From NCBI GenBank assembly GCA_036278935.1, contig DASUKA010000123.1, positions 1 to 33,087 on the forward strand: 33,087 nucleotides of DNA, read 5' to 3'. Both the position numbers and the translations under genes were made by a program. The stretch is from DASSNR01 sp036278935. Its GTDB lineage: Bacteria; Gemmatimonadota; Gemmatimonadetes; Gemmatimonadales; Gemmatimonadaceae. Shown one piece after another: positions 17,289-26,400 of the stretch (the stretch's first letter is position 1; every line of letters begins with the position of its first letter). A model generated the notes under the pieces. That model was given only the letters and a program-made list of their open reading frames with translations. It was not told where the DNA came from and did not search any database.

Positions 17289-17867
17289 TCAGGTGTCTCC
17301 CGCCTCGTCCTCGCGCAGTGCGCGATGCAGCAGCAGGCGCGCCTTCTGCCAATCGCGCTGCACGGTGCGCTCGGAGACGCCGCGGAAGGTCGCGATCTCC
17401 GGCAAGGAGAAGCCGCAGAAGAAGTGCAGGTCCACCAGCTCGGCGAGCGCCGGATTGAGGGCGCCCAGCTCCTCCAGCGCGTCGCCAAGCTGCTCGAGCT
17501 CGCGTGAGCGCTGCACCATCGCGGCGGAGGGTTGTCCCTCGTCCGGCAAAGTGATCTCCAGCCAACGCCCACGCTTCTGCGCCTGCTGCCGGCGCGCGTA
17601 GTCGATGATCAGGCCGCGCATGGCGCGCGATGCATATGCCAGAAAGCGCGGATGATCAGCGAAGGCGACGCCGCTCCGGCCAGCGATGTTGAGATACGCC
17701 TCGTGCAGTAATGTCGTCGGTCCGAGCGTGAGCGAGGCGCCTCCACGCCGGAGATTGTACTCGGCAAGCCGGTGGAGCTCGTGGTAGAGCAGCGAGAACA
17801 GCTGGTCCGCCGCCCGCCGGTCGGCGTGATCGGCGCGCTGCACGAGTGACTCGAGATCGGTCTCCAC
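17289..17867 (-). CDS. ECF sigma factor, TIGR02999-like
   Basis: A 192-aa extracytoplasmic-function sigma factor. Region 2 includes LFSLLYHELHRLAEYNLRRG, LGPTTLLHEAYLNI and RFLAYASRAMRGLIIDYARR; region 4 includes LAELVDLHFFCGFSLPEIA and VSERTVQRDWQKARLLLHRAL. The motifs TTLLHEAYL and MRGLIIDYARR are characteristic of the TIGR02999 group. A GTG at 17867 with GGAGG 4 nt upstream and the sequence VETDLESLVQRADHADRRAA is preferred; an upstream ATG at 17963 would add 32 Arg-rich residues that look non-coding. No anti-sigma gene adjoins it; the convergent TPR kinase is the likely functional partner, as in related genomes. Confidence 0.88.
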   Translation of the reverse strand: METDLESLVQRADHADRRAADQLFSLLYHELHRLAEYNLRRGGASLTLGPTTLLHEAYLNIAGRSGVAFADHPRFLAYASRAMRGLIIDYARRQQAQKRGRWLEITLPDEGQPSAAMVQRSRELEQLGDALEELGALNPALAELVDLHFFCGFSLPEIATFRGVSERTVQRDWQKARLLLHRALREDEAGDT

Positions 17868-18112
17868 CTGTCCTCCCGCATCCACCTGGCTGGTGCGGCG
17901 GCGCGCACGCCCTGTGCATCCTGATCGCTGCCGCGTGAGGGGATAGTATGCGGCACCCGGCACCGTGGGACAACCGTGCGCGATGCCGCCCGACGTTGCT
18001 CATGCTGCGCCGGCTGGAACCTCCGGGACGCGCTTCCGCGTTGGCGCACGTGAAGGGGTAGGCGGCCGGGCCGTTCGCGGGCATAGCCGGTGCCATCCGA
18101 AGATGTCGGCTC

Positions 18113-18149
18113 TGCCTCGCCCGCCTGGCGGCGCCAGGCGGGCGAGGCA
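18113..18149. repeat. Perfect 18-bp-arm palindrome
   Basis: TGCCTCGCCCGCCTGGCG (18113-18130), a single G, then its exact complement CGCCAGGCGGGCGAGGCA (18132-18149). It lies 34 nt upstream of the FMN reductase start, in the region divergent from the sigma factor. It is unlike the other palindromes in the window and has no T-run. It could be a leader hairpin, an operator or an unrelated repeat. Confidence 0.6.
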
Positions 18150-18183
18150 TTCGTCAGAATGCTGATCCCGCCAGGAGAACCGC

Positions 18184-18753
18184 ATGCTCGAACTGCAAGT
18201 GATTACCGTCAGCACCCGCGATGCCAGGCAAGGCCCCGCCGTGGCCGCCTGGTTTCTGGAGCGGGCCTGCGCGCACGGCAAGTTCCACATCGAATCGGTG
18301 GACCTGGCCGAGGTGCACCTTCCGGTGTTCAACGAGCCGAGGCACCCGAGGCTCCAGCAGTACGAGCACGCGCACACCAAGGCATGGAGCGCGATCGTGT
18401 CCCGCGCCGATGCCTTTGTCTTCGTGACGCCGGAATACGACTTCAGCGCGCCCGCCGCGCTGGTAAATGCGCTGCAATACCTCTCGCGCGAGTGGGCATA
18501 CAAGCCAGTGGGCTTCGTGAGCTACGGTGGCGTGTCCGGGGGGACGCGGGGCGTGCAGATGACCAAGCAGATCGTCACAGCGCTCAAGATGATGCCCATG
18601 GCGGAGGCGGTGTCGGTCCCCTTCTTCGCGCAGTACATCGACAAGGAGACCGGTGCGTTCGCGCCGGGCGAAACGCAGGAGAAGGCCGCGGTGGTGATGC
18701 TCGACGAGCTGCTCAAGTGGGCCACCGCGCTCGCGCCGCTGCGCGCCGGGTAG
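18184..18753 (+). CDS. NADPH-dependent FMN reductase-family protein
   Basis: A 189-aa flavodoxin-like protein. It opens with a beta strand and the phosphate loop (LQVITVSTRDARQGPAVAAW) and carries the second flavin contact FVFVTPEYDFSAPAALVNAL and the loop VGFVSYGGVSGGTRG, all typical of NADPH-dependent FMN or quinone reductases. A ribosome site AGGAGA lies 5 nt before the ATG. It is expected to be cytoplasmic and to reduce flavin, quinones, azo dyes or metal ions by two electrons; the physiological substrate is not evident. It is a single gene, convergent with the ankyrin gene. Confidence 0.9.
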   Translation: MLELQVITVSTRDARQGPAVAAWFLERACAHGKFHIESVDLAEVHLPVFNEPRHPRLQQYEHAHTKAWSAIVSRADAFVFVTPEYDFSAPAALVNALQYLSREWAYKPVGFVSYGGVSGGTRGVQMTKQIVTALKMMPMAEAVSVPFFAQYIDKETGAFAPGETQEKAAVVMLDELLKWATALAPLRAG

Positions 18754-18764
18754 CGAAACTCCCG

Positions 18765-18781
18765 CCGCGCGCCTCGCGCGG
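18765..18781. terminator. Hairpin between convergent genes
   Basis: CCGCGC-gcctc-GCGCGG, a 6-bp stem with a 5-nt loop, between the FMN reductase stop (18753) and the ankyrin gene stop (18792). No T-run; a weak candidate. Confidence 0.25.
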
Positions 18782-18791
18782 TCCGAACCTG

Positions 18792-20087
18792 TTATATCTG
18801 CTCGGAGAGATACGTGGCGGCCGCCGCGGCACCCTGGTGCTCGGCCCAGCCCGCGGCTGTGGCGTCGTACAGCGCATCGCGGATGGTCACATCGGCGCCG
18901 AGCGACACGAGCAGCCGCGCGACCTCGACGCGATCGTTCTGCGCGGCCAGGTGCAGCGCCGTCACCCCCTCGCCATGTGCCGGGCCGCCGAACGTCGCGC
19001 GCTGGTTGATGTCGGCACCGTGCTTCACGAGCCATCGCACCGCTGCGGTGCGCCCGTTGGCCGCGGCCCAGATGAGCGGCGTGCCGCGATACGGGTCTGC
19101 GCTCACGCGCGCGCCGTGCTCGACGAGCAACGGCATCACCTCCACGCCTCCGCTCTTCGCGGCCCAGACGAGCGCTTCGTCGAGCACCTCCTGCGGCTCG
19201 TCGGATGCACGCCAGGCCGGAAAGCCGCTGTGCGGGCGGTAGAAGCCGCGCGCGGCGCGGGCTGCCGGCGTGAGCGCGCCCTCGCGGGTGAAACAGTGTT
19301 GCACGAGATCCGCGCGGCCGAGTGCCGCCGCGATGCGGAGGTTCGCGGGCACGATGCCCGAGCGCGCGAGGAGCGACGCCGACTCGCGATGCCCCCAGAA
19401 GAGGGCGACGGCCAGCGGCGTTCCGCCGTCGCCGTGCGCGGACAGGTCGACGCGCGAGCCCGCCTGGAGCAGCAGTGCGCACATCGGCGCATCGTTGCGA
19501 TATGCGGCCTGGTGCAGCGGTGTCCATCCCCGGTCGTTGGGTTGATTGGCATCCGCCCCCATGGCGAGCAGCGCGCGCACTGGCGCGAGCCGTTCGGCGT
19601 CCTCCTCATCCCGGTCCATCTGCTCGGCGAGGGAGAGCCCGGGCGCGGGACAGCGCAGGGCGGCGCAGGCGAGGTTGAGCAGCGTGTTCCCGTTCGTGCC
19701 GCGCGCGCGCGACAACTCCGGGTGCGCGTGGAGGATCGCGCGCCCGCGCTCCCAGTCGCGCTGCGTGCCGGCGTCCCACACGGCCATGAAGGGCTCGGGC
19801 TCGGCGCCATCCGCGAGCTGCCGCAACCGCTCGCCGAGCATCTCCCAGTTGGCGAATCCGTGCTCGCGCGCGTAGACGAGCCGCGCATCATCGATCGTGA
19901 AGGGCGCGATGCGGATGGCTTCGTCGTCGGCGCCTGCGAAGCCAGGGTGCCAGGCGCGTACCTGCTCGAGCGCGCCGGGCTCGCCGTCGGCGAGTACGGC
20001 GAGCAGACCGTGCGCACGGTCGTCGTAGTAGTCCAGATCGCGGACAACGAGGTGGGTGGTGGGCGGCGACTGCGGGGGAGCGGACAC
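18792..20087 (-). CDS. Ankyrin-repeat protein
   Basis: A 431-aa protein. The N-terminal 100 residues (VVRDLDYYDDRAHGLLAVLA, ARLVYAREHGFANWEML) form a conserved helical lead-in seen in bacterial ankyrin proteins. The rest contains ankyrin repeats, recognisable at DRGWTPLHQAAYRNDAPMC, DGGTPLAVALFWGHRESA, YRGTPLIWAAANGRTAAVRW and GVTALHLAAQNDRVEVARLL. It has no signal peptide or membrane span, so it is probably a cytoplasmic protein-binding scaffold. A GTG at 20087 is preferred because AAGGAG lies just upstream; the ATG at 20147 would add 20 residues without support. The partner is unknown. Confidence 0.87.
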   Translation of the reverse strand: MSAPPQSPPTTHLVVRDLDYYDDRAHGLLAVLADGEPGALEQVRAWHPGFAGADDEAIRIAPFTIDDARLVYAREHGFANWEMLGERLRQLADGAEPEPFMAVWDAGTQRDWERGRAILHAHPELSRARGTNGNTLLNLACAALRCPAPGLSLAEQMDRDEEDAERLAPVRALLAMGADANQPNDRGWTPLHQAAYRNDAPMCALLLQAGSRVDLSAHGDGGTPLAVALFWGHRESASLLARSGIVPANLRIAAALGRADLVQHCFTREGALTPAARAARGFYRPHSGFPAWRASDEPQEVLDEALVWAAKSGGVEVMPLLVEHGARVSADPYRGTPLIWAAANGRTAAVRWLVKHGADINQRATFGGPAHGEGVTALHLAAQNDRVEVARLLVSLGADVTIRDALYDATAAGWAEHQGAAAAATYLSEQI

Positions 20088-20302
20088 GGGATCTCCTTGA
20101 CGGCGCTCGACGTCCGCGCGATGGGCCTGGAGCGGTGCCAGTGACACATGACGAGCGGCCAGCAGGCCGGCGCGTCAGTTCCGCTTACGGGACTCGCTGT
20201 ACGAGCGCGCGGCCAATGCACGGGAACATAGCGCCAGTCTTGCCCGTCAGTAACATGTGCCCACCACTGTTTCCAGGGCACTCCCGAGCGTTGGAGGAAG
20301 AC

Positions 20303-21250
20303 ATGCGCATTCTCATGACAGGCGCCACCGGGGTCGTCGGCCGCCGAGCGGCACCGATGCTCGTACGCGCGGGGCACGACGTCACCGCGGTGGGTCGTAA
20401 CCCTGCACGCCGCGCGGCGCTGGAGCGCGCCGGCGCTACCGTGATCGCCCTCGACCTGTTCGATCGCGCCGCTGTACGAGCCGCGGTGGCGGGCCACGAT
20501 ATCGTGATCAATCTCGCCACGCATATCCCACGTTCCACCGTTCGCATGATGCTCCCGGGCGCGTTCCGCGAAAACGATCGCATTCGCCGCGACGGATCCG
20601 CCATCCTCGCCGCGGCGGCGACCGATGCGGGCGTGTCGAGATTCATCCAGGAGTCGTTCGCCCCCTCCTACGCCGACGGCGGCGACCGCTGGCTTGATGA
20701 GACCGCGCCACTGCGCCCTGTGCGGTACAATCGCACCGTGCTCGACGCCGAGCATTCGGCCGAGCGCTTCGGCCGCGGAAGCGGGAGCGCCGTCGTGCTC
20801 CGCTTTGCCGGCTTCTACGGACCGGATGCCTTTCAGTTGCACGACATGGTGAAGCTCGTACGCAGGGGATGGGCGCCGCTGCCGGGCGCGCCGAGCGCGT
20901 ACAGTTCCTGGGTGTCGCACGACGATGCGGCGAGCGCGGTGATCACCGCGCTCGCCGCGCCGGAAGGGATTTACAATGTGTGCGACGATGAGCCGCTCAC
21001 GCGGCGCGCGTTCTCCGACGCGCTCGCCGATGCCCTCGGCGTGCCCCATCCCAGGCTGCTGCCCGCATGGACGAAGTGGCTCATGGGCTCCCTCGGCGAG
21101 TTGATGGCGCGCTCCGAGCGCATGTCCAACCGGAAGCTGCGTGCTACCGGATGGGCGCCGCGGTACCCGAGTGTGCGAGAGGGCTTCCGAGAATTTCTTG
21201 TCCGAAAATGGCGAGCATCGAGTCCGGGAACGGCTAGATTGCGGGCATGA
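20303..21250 (+). CDS. Atypical SDR / NAD(P)-dependent epimerase-like protein
   Basis: A 315-aa Rossmann-fold protein. It starts with the nucleotide-binding motif MRILMTGATGVVGRR and has VINLATHIP, FIQESFAPSYADGG and FAGFYGPDAF in the positions seen in extended/atypical SDRs. The catalytic YxxxK is not visible (the region reads VRYNRTVLDAEHSAERF), so it may bind NAD(P)H without classical dehydrogenase chemistry. GGAGGAAG precedes the ATG at 20303. The stop overlaps the AlkA start (ATGA), which indicates translational coupling. Confidence 0.85.
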   Translation: MRILMTGATGVVGRRAAPMLVRAGHDVTAVGRNPARRAALERAGATVIALDLFDRAAVRAAVAGHDIVINLATHIPRSTVRMMLPGAFRENDRIRRDGSAILAAAATDAGVSRFIQESFAPSYADGGDRWLDETAPLRPVRYNRTVLDAEHSAERFGRGSGSAVVLRFAGFYGPDAFQLHDMVKLVRRGWAPLPGAPSAYSSWVSHDDAASAVITALAAPEGIYNVCDDEPLTRRAFSDALADALGVPHPRLLPAWTKWLMGSLGELMARSERMSNRKLRATGWAPRYPSVREGFREFLVRKWRASSPGTARLRA

Positions 21251-22809
21251 CCCAGGACCCCGCAGCACTCTACAACGCCCTTGCCTCGCGCGACCCCCGC
21301 TTCGATGGGGTGTTCTACGTCGGCGTGACCTCCACCGGCATCTACTGCCGCCCCGTCTGCACGGCCAGAACGCCGAAGGCGGCGAACTGTCGCTTCTTCG
21401 AGAGCGCGGCGGCCGCGGAGCAGGCGCACTTTCGCCCCTGTCTGCGCTGCCGGCCCGAGCTCGCGCCGGGCAATGCGCCGGTGGACGATGCGCACCGCAT
21501 CGCCAACCTGCTCGTCCATCGCATCGAGGAAGGGATGCTCGATGGTGGCGCGGGGGTCGAGACGATCGCGCGCCAATTCGGATGGAGCGCGCGGCAGATC
21601 CGGCGCATGTTGCGCGCGGAGCTGGGCGTGTCACCCATGGCGCTGCTGCTCACCCGCCGGCTGCTGCTCGCCAAACAGCTGCTCACCGAGACGACGCTCT
21701 CCATGACCGATGTCGCCTTCGCCAGCGGTTTCTCCAGCCTGCGCCGCTTCAACGATGCCTTCGGCAGTCGCTATCGGATGCCGCCGAGTCGCTTCAGACG
21801 GGAGGCGCGCGGCACTGCGGCGCAGACGGGGGCCGGCGACACGTTCACAGTGCAGCTGGTCTACCGCGAGCCATACGATTGGCGGGCATTGCTCCGATTC
21901 CTGCGCATGCGCGCGATGCGCGGCGTCGAATCGATTGGCGAGGATGAGTACGCGCGTACGGTGCGCCTCGGCGCGCACATCGGGTGGGTGCGCGTGCGGC
22001 ACGCACCGCGGCGGCGCGCGCTCCTGGTGGAGGTTGCCCATTCCCTCACCCCGGCGCTCCCCGCTCTTCTCACGCGGTTGCGTCAGCTGTTTGATCTCGG
22101 GGCGCGCCCCGATGTGATCGCGACGCGGCTCGCGGGCGACGATCTGCTTGCCCGTGCCGTCGCCCGGAATCCGGGGCTCCGGGTGCCCGGCGCCTTCGAT
22201 GGTTTCGAGCTGGCCACGCGCGCCATCCTCGGCCAGCAGATCACCGTGCAGGCGGCGACGACGCTGGCAGGGCGGTTCGCCGAGACGTTCGGCGAGCCGA
22301 TCAGCACGGCGCACCCGGCGCTCACCCGTCTCACGCCGACCCCGGAGCGGGTGGCGGTGGCGACGAACGAGGAGATCGCCTCGCTTGGCATCATCGGGAT
22401 GCGCGCGCGGAGTATCATCGCGCTGGCTGCCGCGCTCATGTCGCGGGAGCTGGACCTCAGCGCCGGTGCGCCTCCCGAAACCACGATCGAGCGGCTCCTC
22501 GCGGTCCCGGGCATCGGTCCGTGGACGGCGCACTACATCGCGATGCGCGCGCTGCACTGGCCCGACGCGTTCCCGAAGGAAGATGTGGCGCTGCGGAGAG
22601 CGCTCGGCGGTGTGAGCCCGGCGCGCGCGGAGGTTCTGTCGCGGACGTGGCGGCCATGGCGGAGCTACGCCGCGGTCCACGTGTGGGAGGGCGGCCTTCG
22701 GCCGGATGGAAACCGGAACGCCAGAGGACGGAACGAGGCACATCCGCGCACGCCAGGGGAAACGGACGCATTCCGAGCCTCGGCCGAGCGTACCGCCGTC
22801 AGAACGTGA
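21247..22809 (+). CDS. alkA: Ada-type sensor/AraC/AlkA DNA glycosylase fusion
   Basis: A 520-aa DNA repair protein. Residues 1-80 are the Ada zinc domain, with YCRPVC and FRPCLRCRPE supplying the four Cys; the first accepts methyl groups from phosphotriesters. An AraC helix-turn-helix domain follows (about 85-190: ETIARQFGWSARQIRRML, SMTDVAFASGFSSLRRF). The C-terminal half is 3-methyladenine DNA glycosylase II: LATRAILGQQITVQAATTLA, the helix-hairpin-helix VPGIGPWTAHYIAMRALHWP and the catalytic Asp in FPKEDVALRRAL. The family's normal end (WRPWRSYAAVHVWE) is followed by about 35 unusual charged residues that overlap the next gene by 11 bp. It would sense and repair alkylation damage and probably autoregulate. 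Confidence 0.94.
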   Translation: MTQDPAALYNALASRDPRFDGVFYVGVTSTGIYCRPVCTARTPKAANCRFFESAAAAEQAHFRPCLRCRPELAPGNAPVDDAHRIANLLVHRIEEGMLDGGAGVETIARQFGWSARQIRRMLRAELGVSPMALLLTRRLLLAKQLLTETTLSMTDVAFASGFSSLRRFNDAFGSRYRMPPSRFRREARGTAAQTGAGDTFTVQLVYREPYDWRALLRFLRMRAMRGVESIGEDEYARTVRLGAHIGWVRVRHAPRRRALLVEVAHSLTPALPALLTRLRQLFDLGARPDVIATRLAGDDLLARAVARNPGLRVPGAFDGFELATRAILGQQITVQAATTLAGRFAETFGEPISTAHPALTRLTPTPERVAVATNEEIASLGIIGMRARSIIALAAALMSRELDLSAGAPPETTIERLLAVPGIGPWTAHYIAMRALHWPDAFPKEDVALRRALGGVSPARAEVLSRTWRPWRSYAAVHVWEGGLRPDGNRNARGRNEAHPRTPGETDAFRASAERTAVRT

Positions 22810-23284
22810 GGGCGAACTTCCCCTGGGTAATGGATTTGGTGCCGGTGGCCGCGGTGCTCGCGACCGGCGGCAACTCGAAGCTGAACGTCCCTGATGCCCC
22901 AGTCGTAGTGAGGCTCGTGAGAGTGACGGTCCCGCTCCCGCCCACGCCGGCCACCGCCTGCCAGACCGCCGCCGTTCCACCGGGCATGGTGTATGATGCG
23001 TTGGTCGGCATGGGCACGCTCACCGTGTAGGTGCCGGGCCCACTGGAGGGCACCAGACCGATGGCGATGATGCTGCCGTCGCTGTTGCCGCCGGCGAAGG
23101 CGAGCACTCCGCTCTGGTAGTTGGCCTGAAGCCCGACCGTGGCGGTCCAGTCCCGACCGTCCACCTTCGCGCTCATGGAGCCATGCTCGAGCGGCGGCGT
23201 GGGCTGTGTGGGAGACGGGCTCTCCGATCCGCACGCGGCGAGGCACAGCAGCGCGGCGGACAGGACAATGAAGCGGTGGACCAT
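22799..23284 (-). CDS. Small lipoprotein of unknown function
   Basis: A 161-aa exported protein. The signal peptide MVHRFIVLSAALLCLAACG has a good lipobox (LAAC). After a Ser/Pro/Thr-rich linker (SESPSPTQPTPP) the mature part is beta-rich and Gly/Thr-rich (MSAKVDGRDWTATVG, GTVTLTSLTTTG, ITQGKFALTF), resembling small DUF6252-like lipoproteins, though I cannot confirm the family. The ATG at 23284 is chosen over the longer frame because AGGAG lies seven nt upstream and the signal peptide starts there. It converges with alkA, overlapping by 11 bp. Confidence 0.8.
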   Translation of the reverse strand: MVHRFIVLSAALLCLAACGSESPSPTQPTPPLEHGSMSAKVDGRDWTATVGLQANYQSGVLAFAGGNSDGSIIAIGLVPSSGPGTYTVSVPMPTNASYTMPGGTAAVWQAVAGVGGSGTVTLTSLTTTGASGTFSFELPPVASTAATGTKSITQGKFALTF

Positions 23285-23391
23285 CGCAATGCTCCTGGTG
23301 AGGGGTTCACTCCGCATTGCGCAGAAGTCTCCCCCGGACCGTCATCGAACCGGATGGTGCGCCGCGAAGACGGGTCACCACAAAGGCGGAT

Positions 23392-23462
23392 CACCACGGA
23401 GACACAGAGGGCACAGAGAACAACCAACTGCTTTTCTCTGTGCCCTCTGTGTCTCTGTGGTG
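23392..23462. repeat. CACAGAGGGCACAGAG-type palindrome
   Basis: Arms of 29 nt (23392-23420 and 23434-23462) pair with one mismatch around a 13-nt loop. The sequence (ACACAGAGGGCACAGAGAA) belongs to a dispersed CACAGAG repeat type I recall from many environmental genomes. It lies 19 nt past the stop of the Asp-box gene and about 110 nt upstream of the lipoprotein start, so it may end the upstream transcript or be a mobile palindrome. Confidence 0.7.
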
Positions 23463-23481
23463 CCATCCAGCGAGCGGTGCG

Positions 23482-26400
23482 TCAGCAGCCGGGCGGCGCC
23501 TTCGTGGGCGCGCTCGCCGGGATCTTCGGCAAGCCGCCCTTGGCCAGCGCTGCGTCCAGAGTCGCGAGGTCGCTCGTCTCGATGTGCTTCCAGCTCGCCT
23601 GGGCGGAGTGCAGCTCGTGACAGGTGCTGGTTGCCGCCGCGAGCATGGCCCCGGTTGGCGCCATGTCGGCGTTGTCCTGCGCCTCCAGCTGTCGCACCAG
23701 CGCGCCGTTCACGCCCACGAAGTTCGGAGGTGCCGGCGGCCCACCGCGGCGACGAAATCCGCGCCGCCCTTCGGGATTGCCCCCCACGGTATCCAACTTC
23801 GCTTCAAACGCGGCCGCGGCCCGCGCGACATCGGCGGGCGCGCTGGCACCCGCTTCCTTCTCCACCGCCGCACGGAGCGCCGCCACCTGGTGGTAGTCGG
23901 TCCACGCCGCCGAGATGCCGCTGTAGAGCTTCATCTCGAGCGCATGCTGCGCCGCCAGTGCGGCGTGGCTCACCACGACGCGGGGGTCGTTGCGCACGGT
24001 TACCGTCTGCGTGTAGCTCCTGCCGTCGACCGTGAGCTTGAGCGTGTAGACGCCGGGCAGCGCCACCGGGCCCTGAGGCGACGCTGGCGTGAGCCCGGGA
24101 GTGGCGTTGATCTCGAACGTGTGGCTGAACGCTGGCGGCGAGTCGTAGCGCAGATCCCAGTGCACGCGGTTGGTGCCGACGTCGGTTGGCATGGGGCGCG
24201 GGGTGGCCAGCCAGAAGTTCGGCTCCGGCGGGTGCGCGGCTTCCGGCACGGGCTTGATCGGCGCGCTGGACATGTGGCGCACCACGTGTCCAGATGCATC
24301 GAGCACGTCGAGCGTGATGTCGCCCGAGGGCGCCGCGCCGAGCGAGTAGTAGATGATGGCGCCGACCGGAGGATTGAGCGCGTGCGGCACTTCCGGCGGG
24401 AAGGGCGTGTCCGAATTCACGTTCCGGCGCACCCGAATCGCATCGGCGGGCTTGAACAGATGCGCGGGCTCCCGCGCGATGGCCGGCGTCACCTGCCGGA
24501 GCACGGCGTAGTTGTCGAGAATCCAGATGCCGCGGCCATACGTGCCCGCCACGAGATCGTTGCCGTGGATGGTGATATCGCGATACGACGTGGTGGGCAG
24601 ATTGAGCATGAGGGACTGCCACTGGTCGCCGTCATCGAACGAGACGTACAGACCGCTCTCGGTACCCGCGAACAGGAGCCCCGCCTTCTTCGTGTCCGCG
24701 CGGATCACGCGCGCGAAGCTGCCGCCCGGCTCATCGGTCGGCAGCCCACTCACGATCTTGGTCCACGTCTTTCCGTAGTCGTGCGTGCGGTAGAGATACG
24801 GGGCGTAGTCGCCCGTGGTGTGGTAATCGACGGCCACGTAGGCGGTGGCCGCGTTGGTGTGCGATGCGTCGATTGTGGAGATGTCGGCGCGCGTGGGGTT
24901 GGGGAGCTTCGGGATGGTGACGTTGCTCCACGTCTTGCCGTTGTCACGCGTGACGTGGATGAGACCGTTGTTCGTGCCCACCCAGATGGTGCCCGGCGCT
25001 ACGGTGGACGCCGAGATGGTTTCGATGGAACCGCCTCGCGGTGCGCGGCGACGTGCCGCCGCATCGCTCGCCGCCATAACGGGCGCCCCGCCCTTGGGCA
25101 CGCCCAGGTCGGGGCTCAGCTTGGTCCAGTGCACTCCACCGTCGGTGGTCGCCATGAGGTACTGGAAGCCGGCCAGCAGCTCGTGCTTGTTCCACGGCGT
25201 GAAGACGATGGGGTTGTTGCTCGTGGCGCGCAGGTCGAGCTTGGGGTCCACGCTGGGGCTGACGTTGATCCATTGCTGGCTCGGATACGAGATCTTCACG
25301 ATCCCCGAACCGCTGGCGTACACGGTATCCGGGTGGAGCGGGTCGGGCACGATGGTCCCCCACTCCCACCCGGGCACCGGGCTCCAATCGAGCGGGGTGA
25401 TCTCGCCCAGGTCACCGCGGCTGCGGGTGCGGATGGCGCCGGCGTCCTGCTGCGTGGCGTAGATCCAGTACGGATAGGAGTTGTCGGTAGAGAGGTGATA
25501 CACCTGCTCCATCGGCTGGTTGTACCACGGGCTCCACGTCAAGCCGCCGTCCAGCGAGATGGCCGCGCCCTGGTCGAGCCCGAGGAAGATGCGCTTCCCG
25601 TTCGTGGGATCGATCCACATCTGCTGCGGATCGTCGCCGCCCGGCGCGCCTTTGAAGCCGGTGAAGGTGTTGCCGCCGTCCGTGGACTTGTAGCTCGACG
25701 TGTTGATCGTGTAGACGATATCGGGATTCTGCGGGTCGACATAGACGCCGCAGTTGTAGCCGCCCTGCCCGTTGCGGATGCGCGTATCCGTGGAGTCCAT
25801 CTGGCGCCACGAGGTGCCGCCATCGTCGGAGCGGTAGAGCCCGGAGTTGCTGATGACGAAGACCCGCTGCGCGTTGGTATGCATTGCGACGGCCACCGAA
25901 GTACGGCCGGCGAGGCGCGGCAGCCCGCCGCCGGTGATCTCGTGCCAGGTGAGCCCTTCGTCGGTCGACTTGTAGAGCGCCGTGCCGGTGGGGCCCGACT
26001 GCGGTGCGGTCCTGCGGTAGAACGCGCTGCCCGTGGTCCGTGGCGCCGAATAGTGCCGCATGGTGGTGGCGAAGATCACGTTCGGCACGTCGAACGCGCG
26101 GGCGAGCTTCTCGATGCCGACCTCGTCATCCACGCCGAGTGTCTTCGTCCACGAGGCTCCGCCATCGGAGCTGCGGTACACGCCGCGCATCCCCCCTTTC
26201 TGGTGGATGTTCCCCATGGCTGCGACCATCACGAGGTTCGGGTCGTGCGGATCGACCAGGATGGAGGGGATCTGCTTGCTGGCGTCGAGCCCCATGTGCT
26301 GCCATGTCTGCCCCGCGTCGGTCGACTTGTAGACGCCATTGCCTTCGTTGATCGCGCCTCCGGTGATCATGTCGCCCATGCCCGCGTAGATCATGTTGGG

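Noticed and set aside
18090..20144. A 684-codon plus-strand open frame across the reductase and ankyrin genes
   Set aside because: Out of frame with the reductase and antisense to the ankyrin gene; no motif.
19136..21634. An 832-codon minus-strand open frame
   Set aside because: Antisense to the SDR and AlkA genes and out of frame with the ankyrin gene; Arg/Ser/Pro-rich shadow.
23380..23465. CRISPR-like repeat pair
   Set aside because: The repeated CACAGAG units are inverted arms around a 13-nt loop, not direct repeats with spacers.
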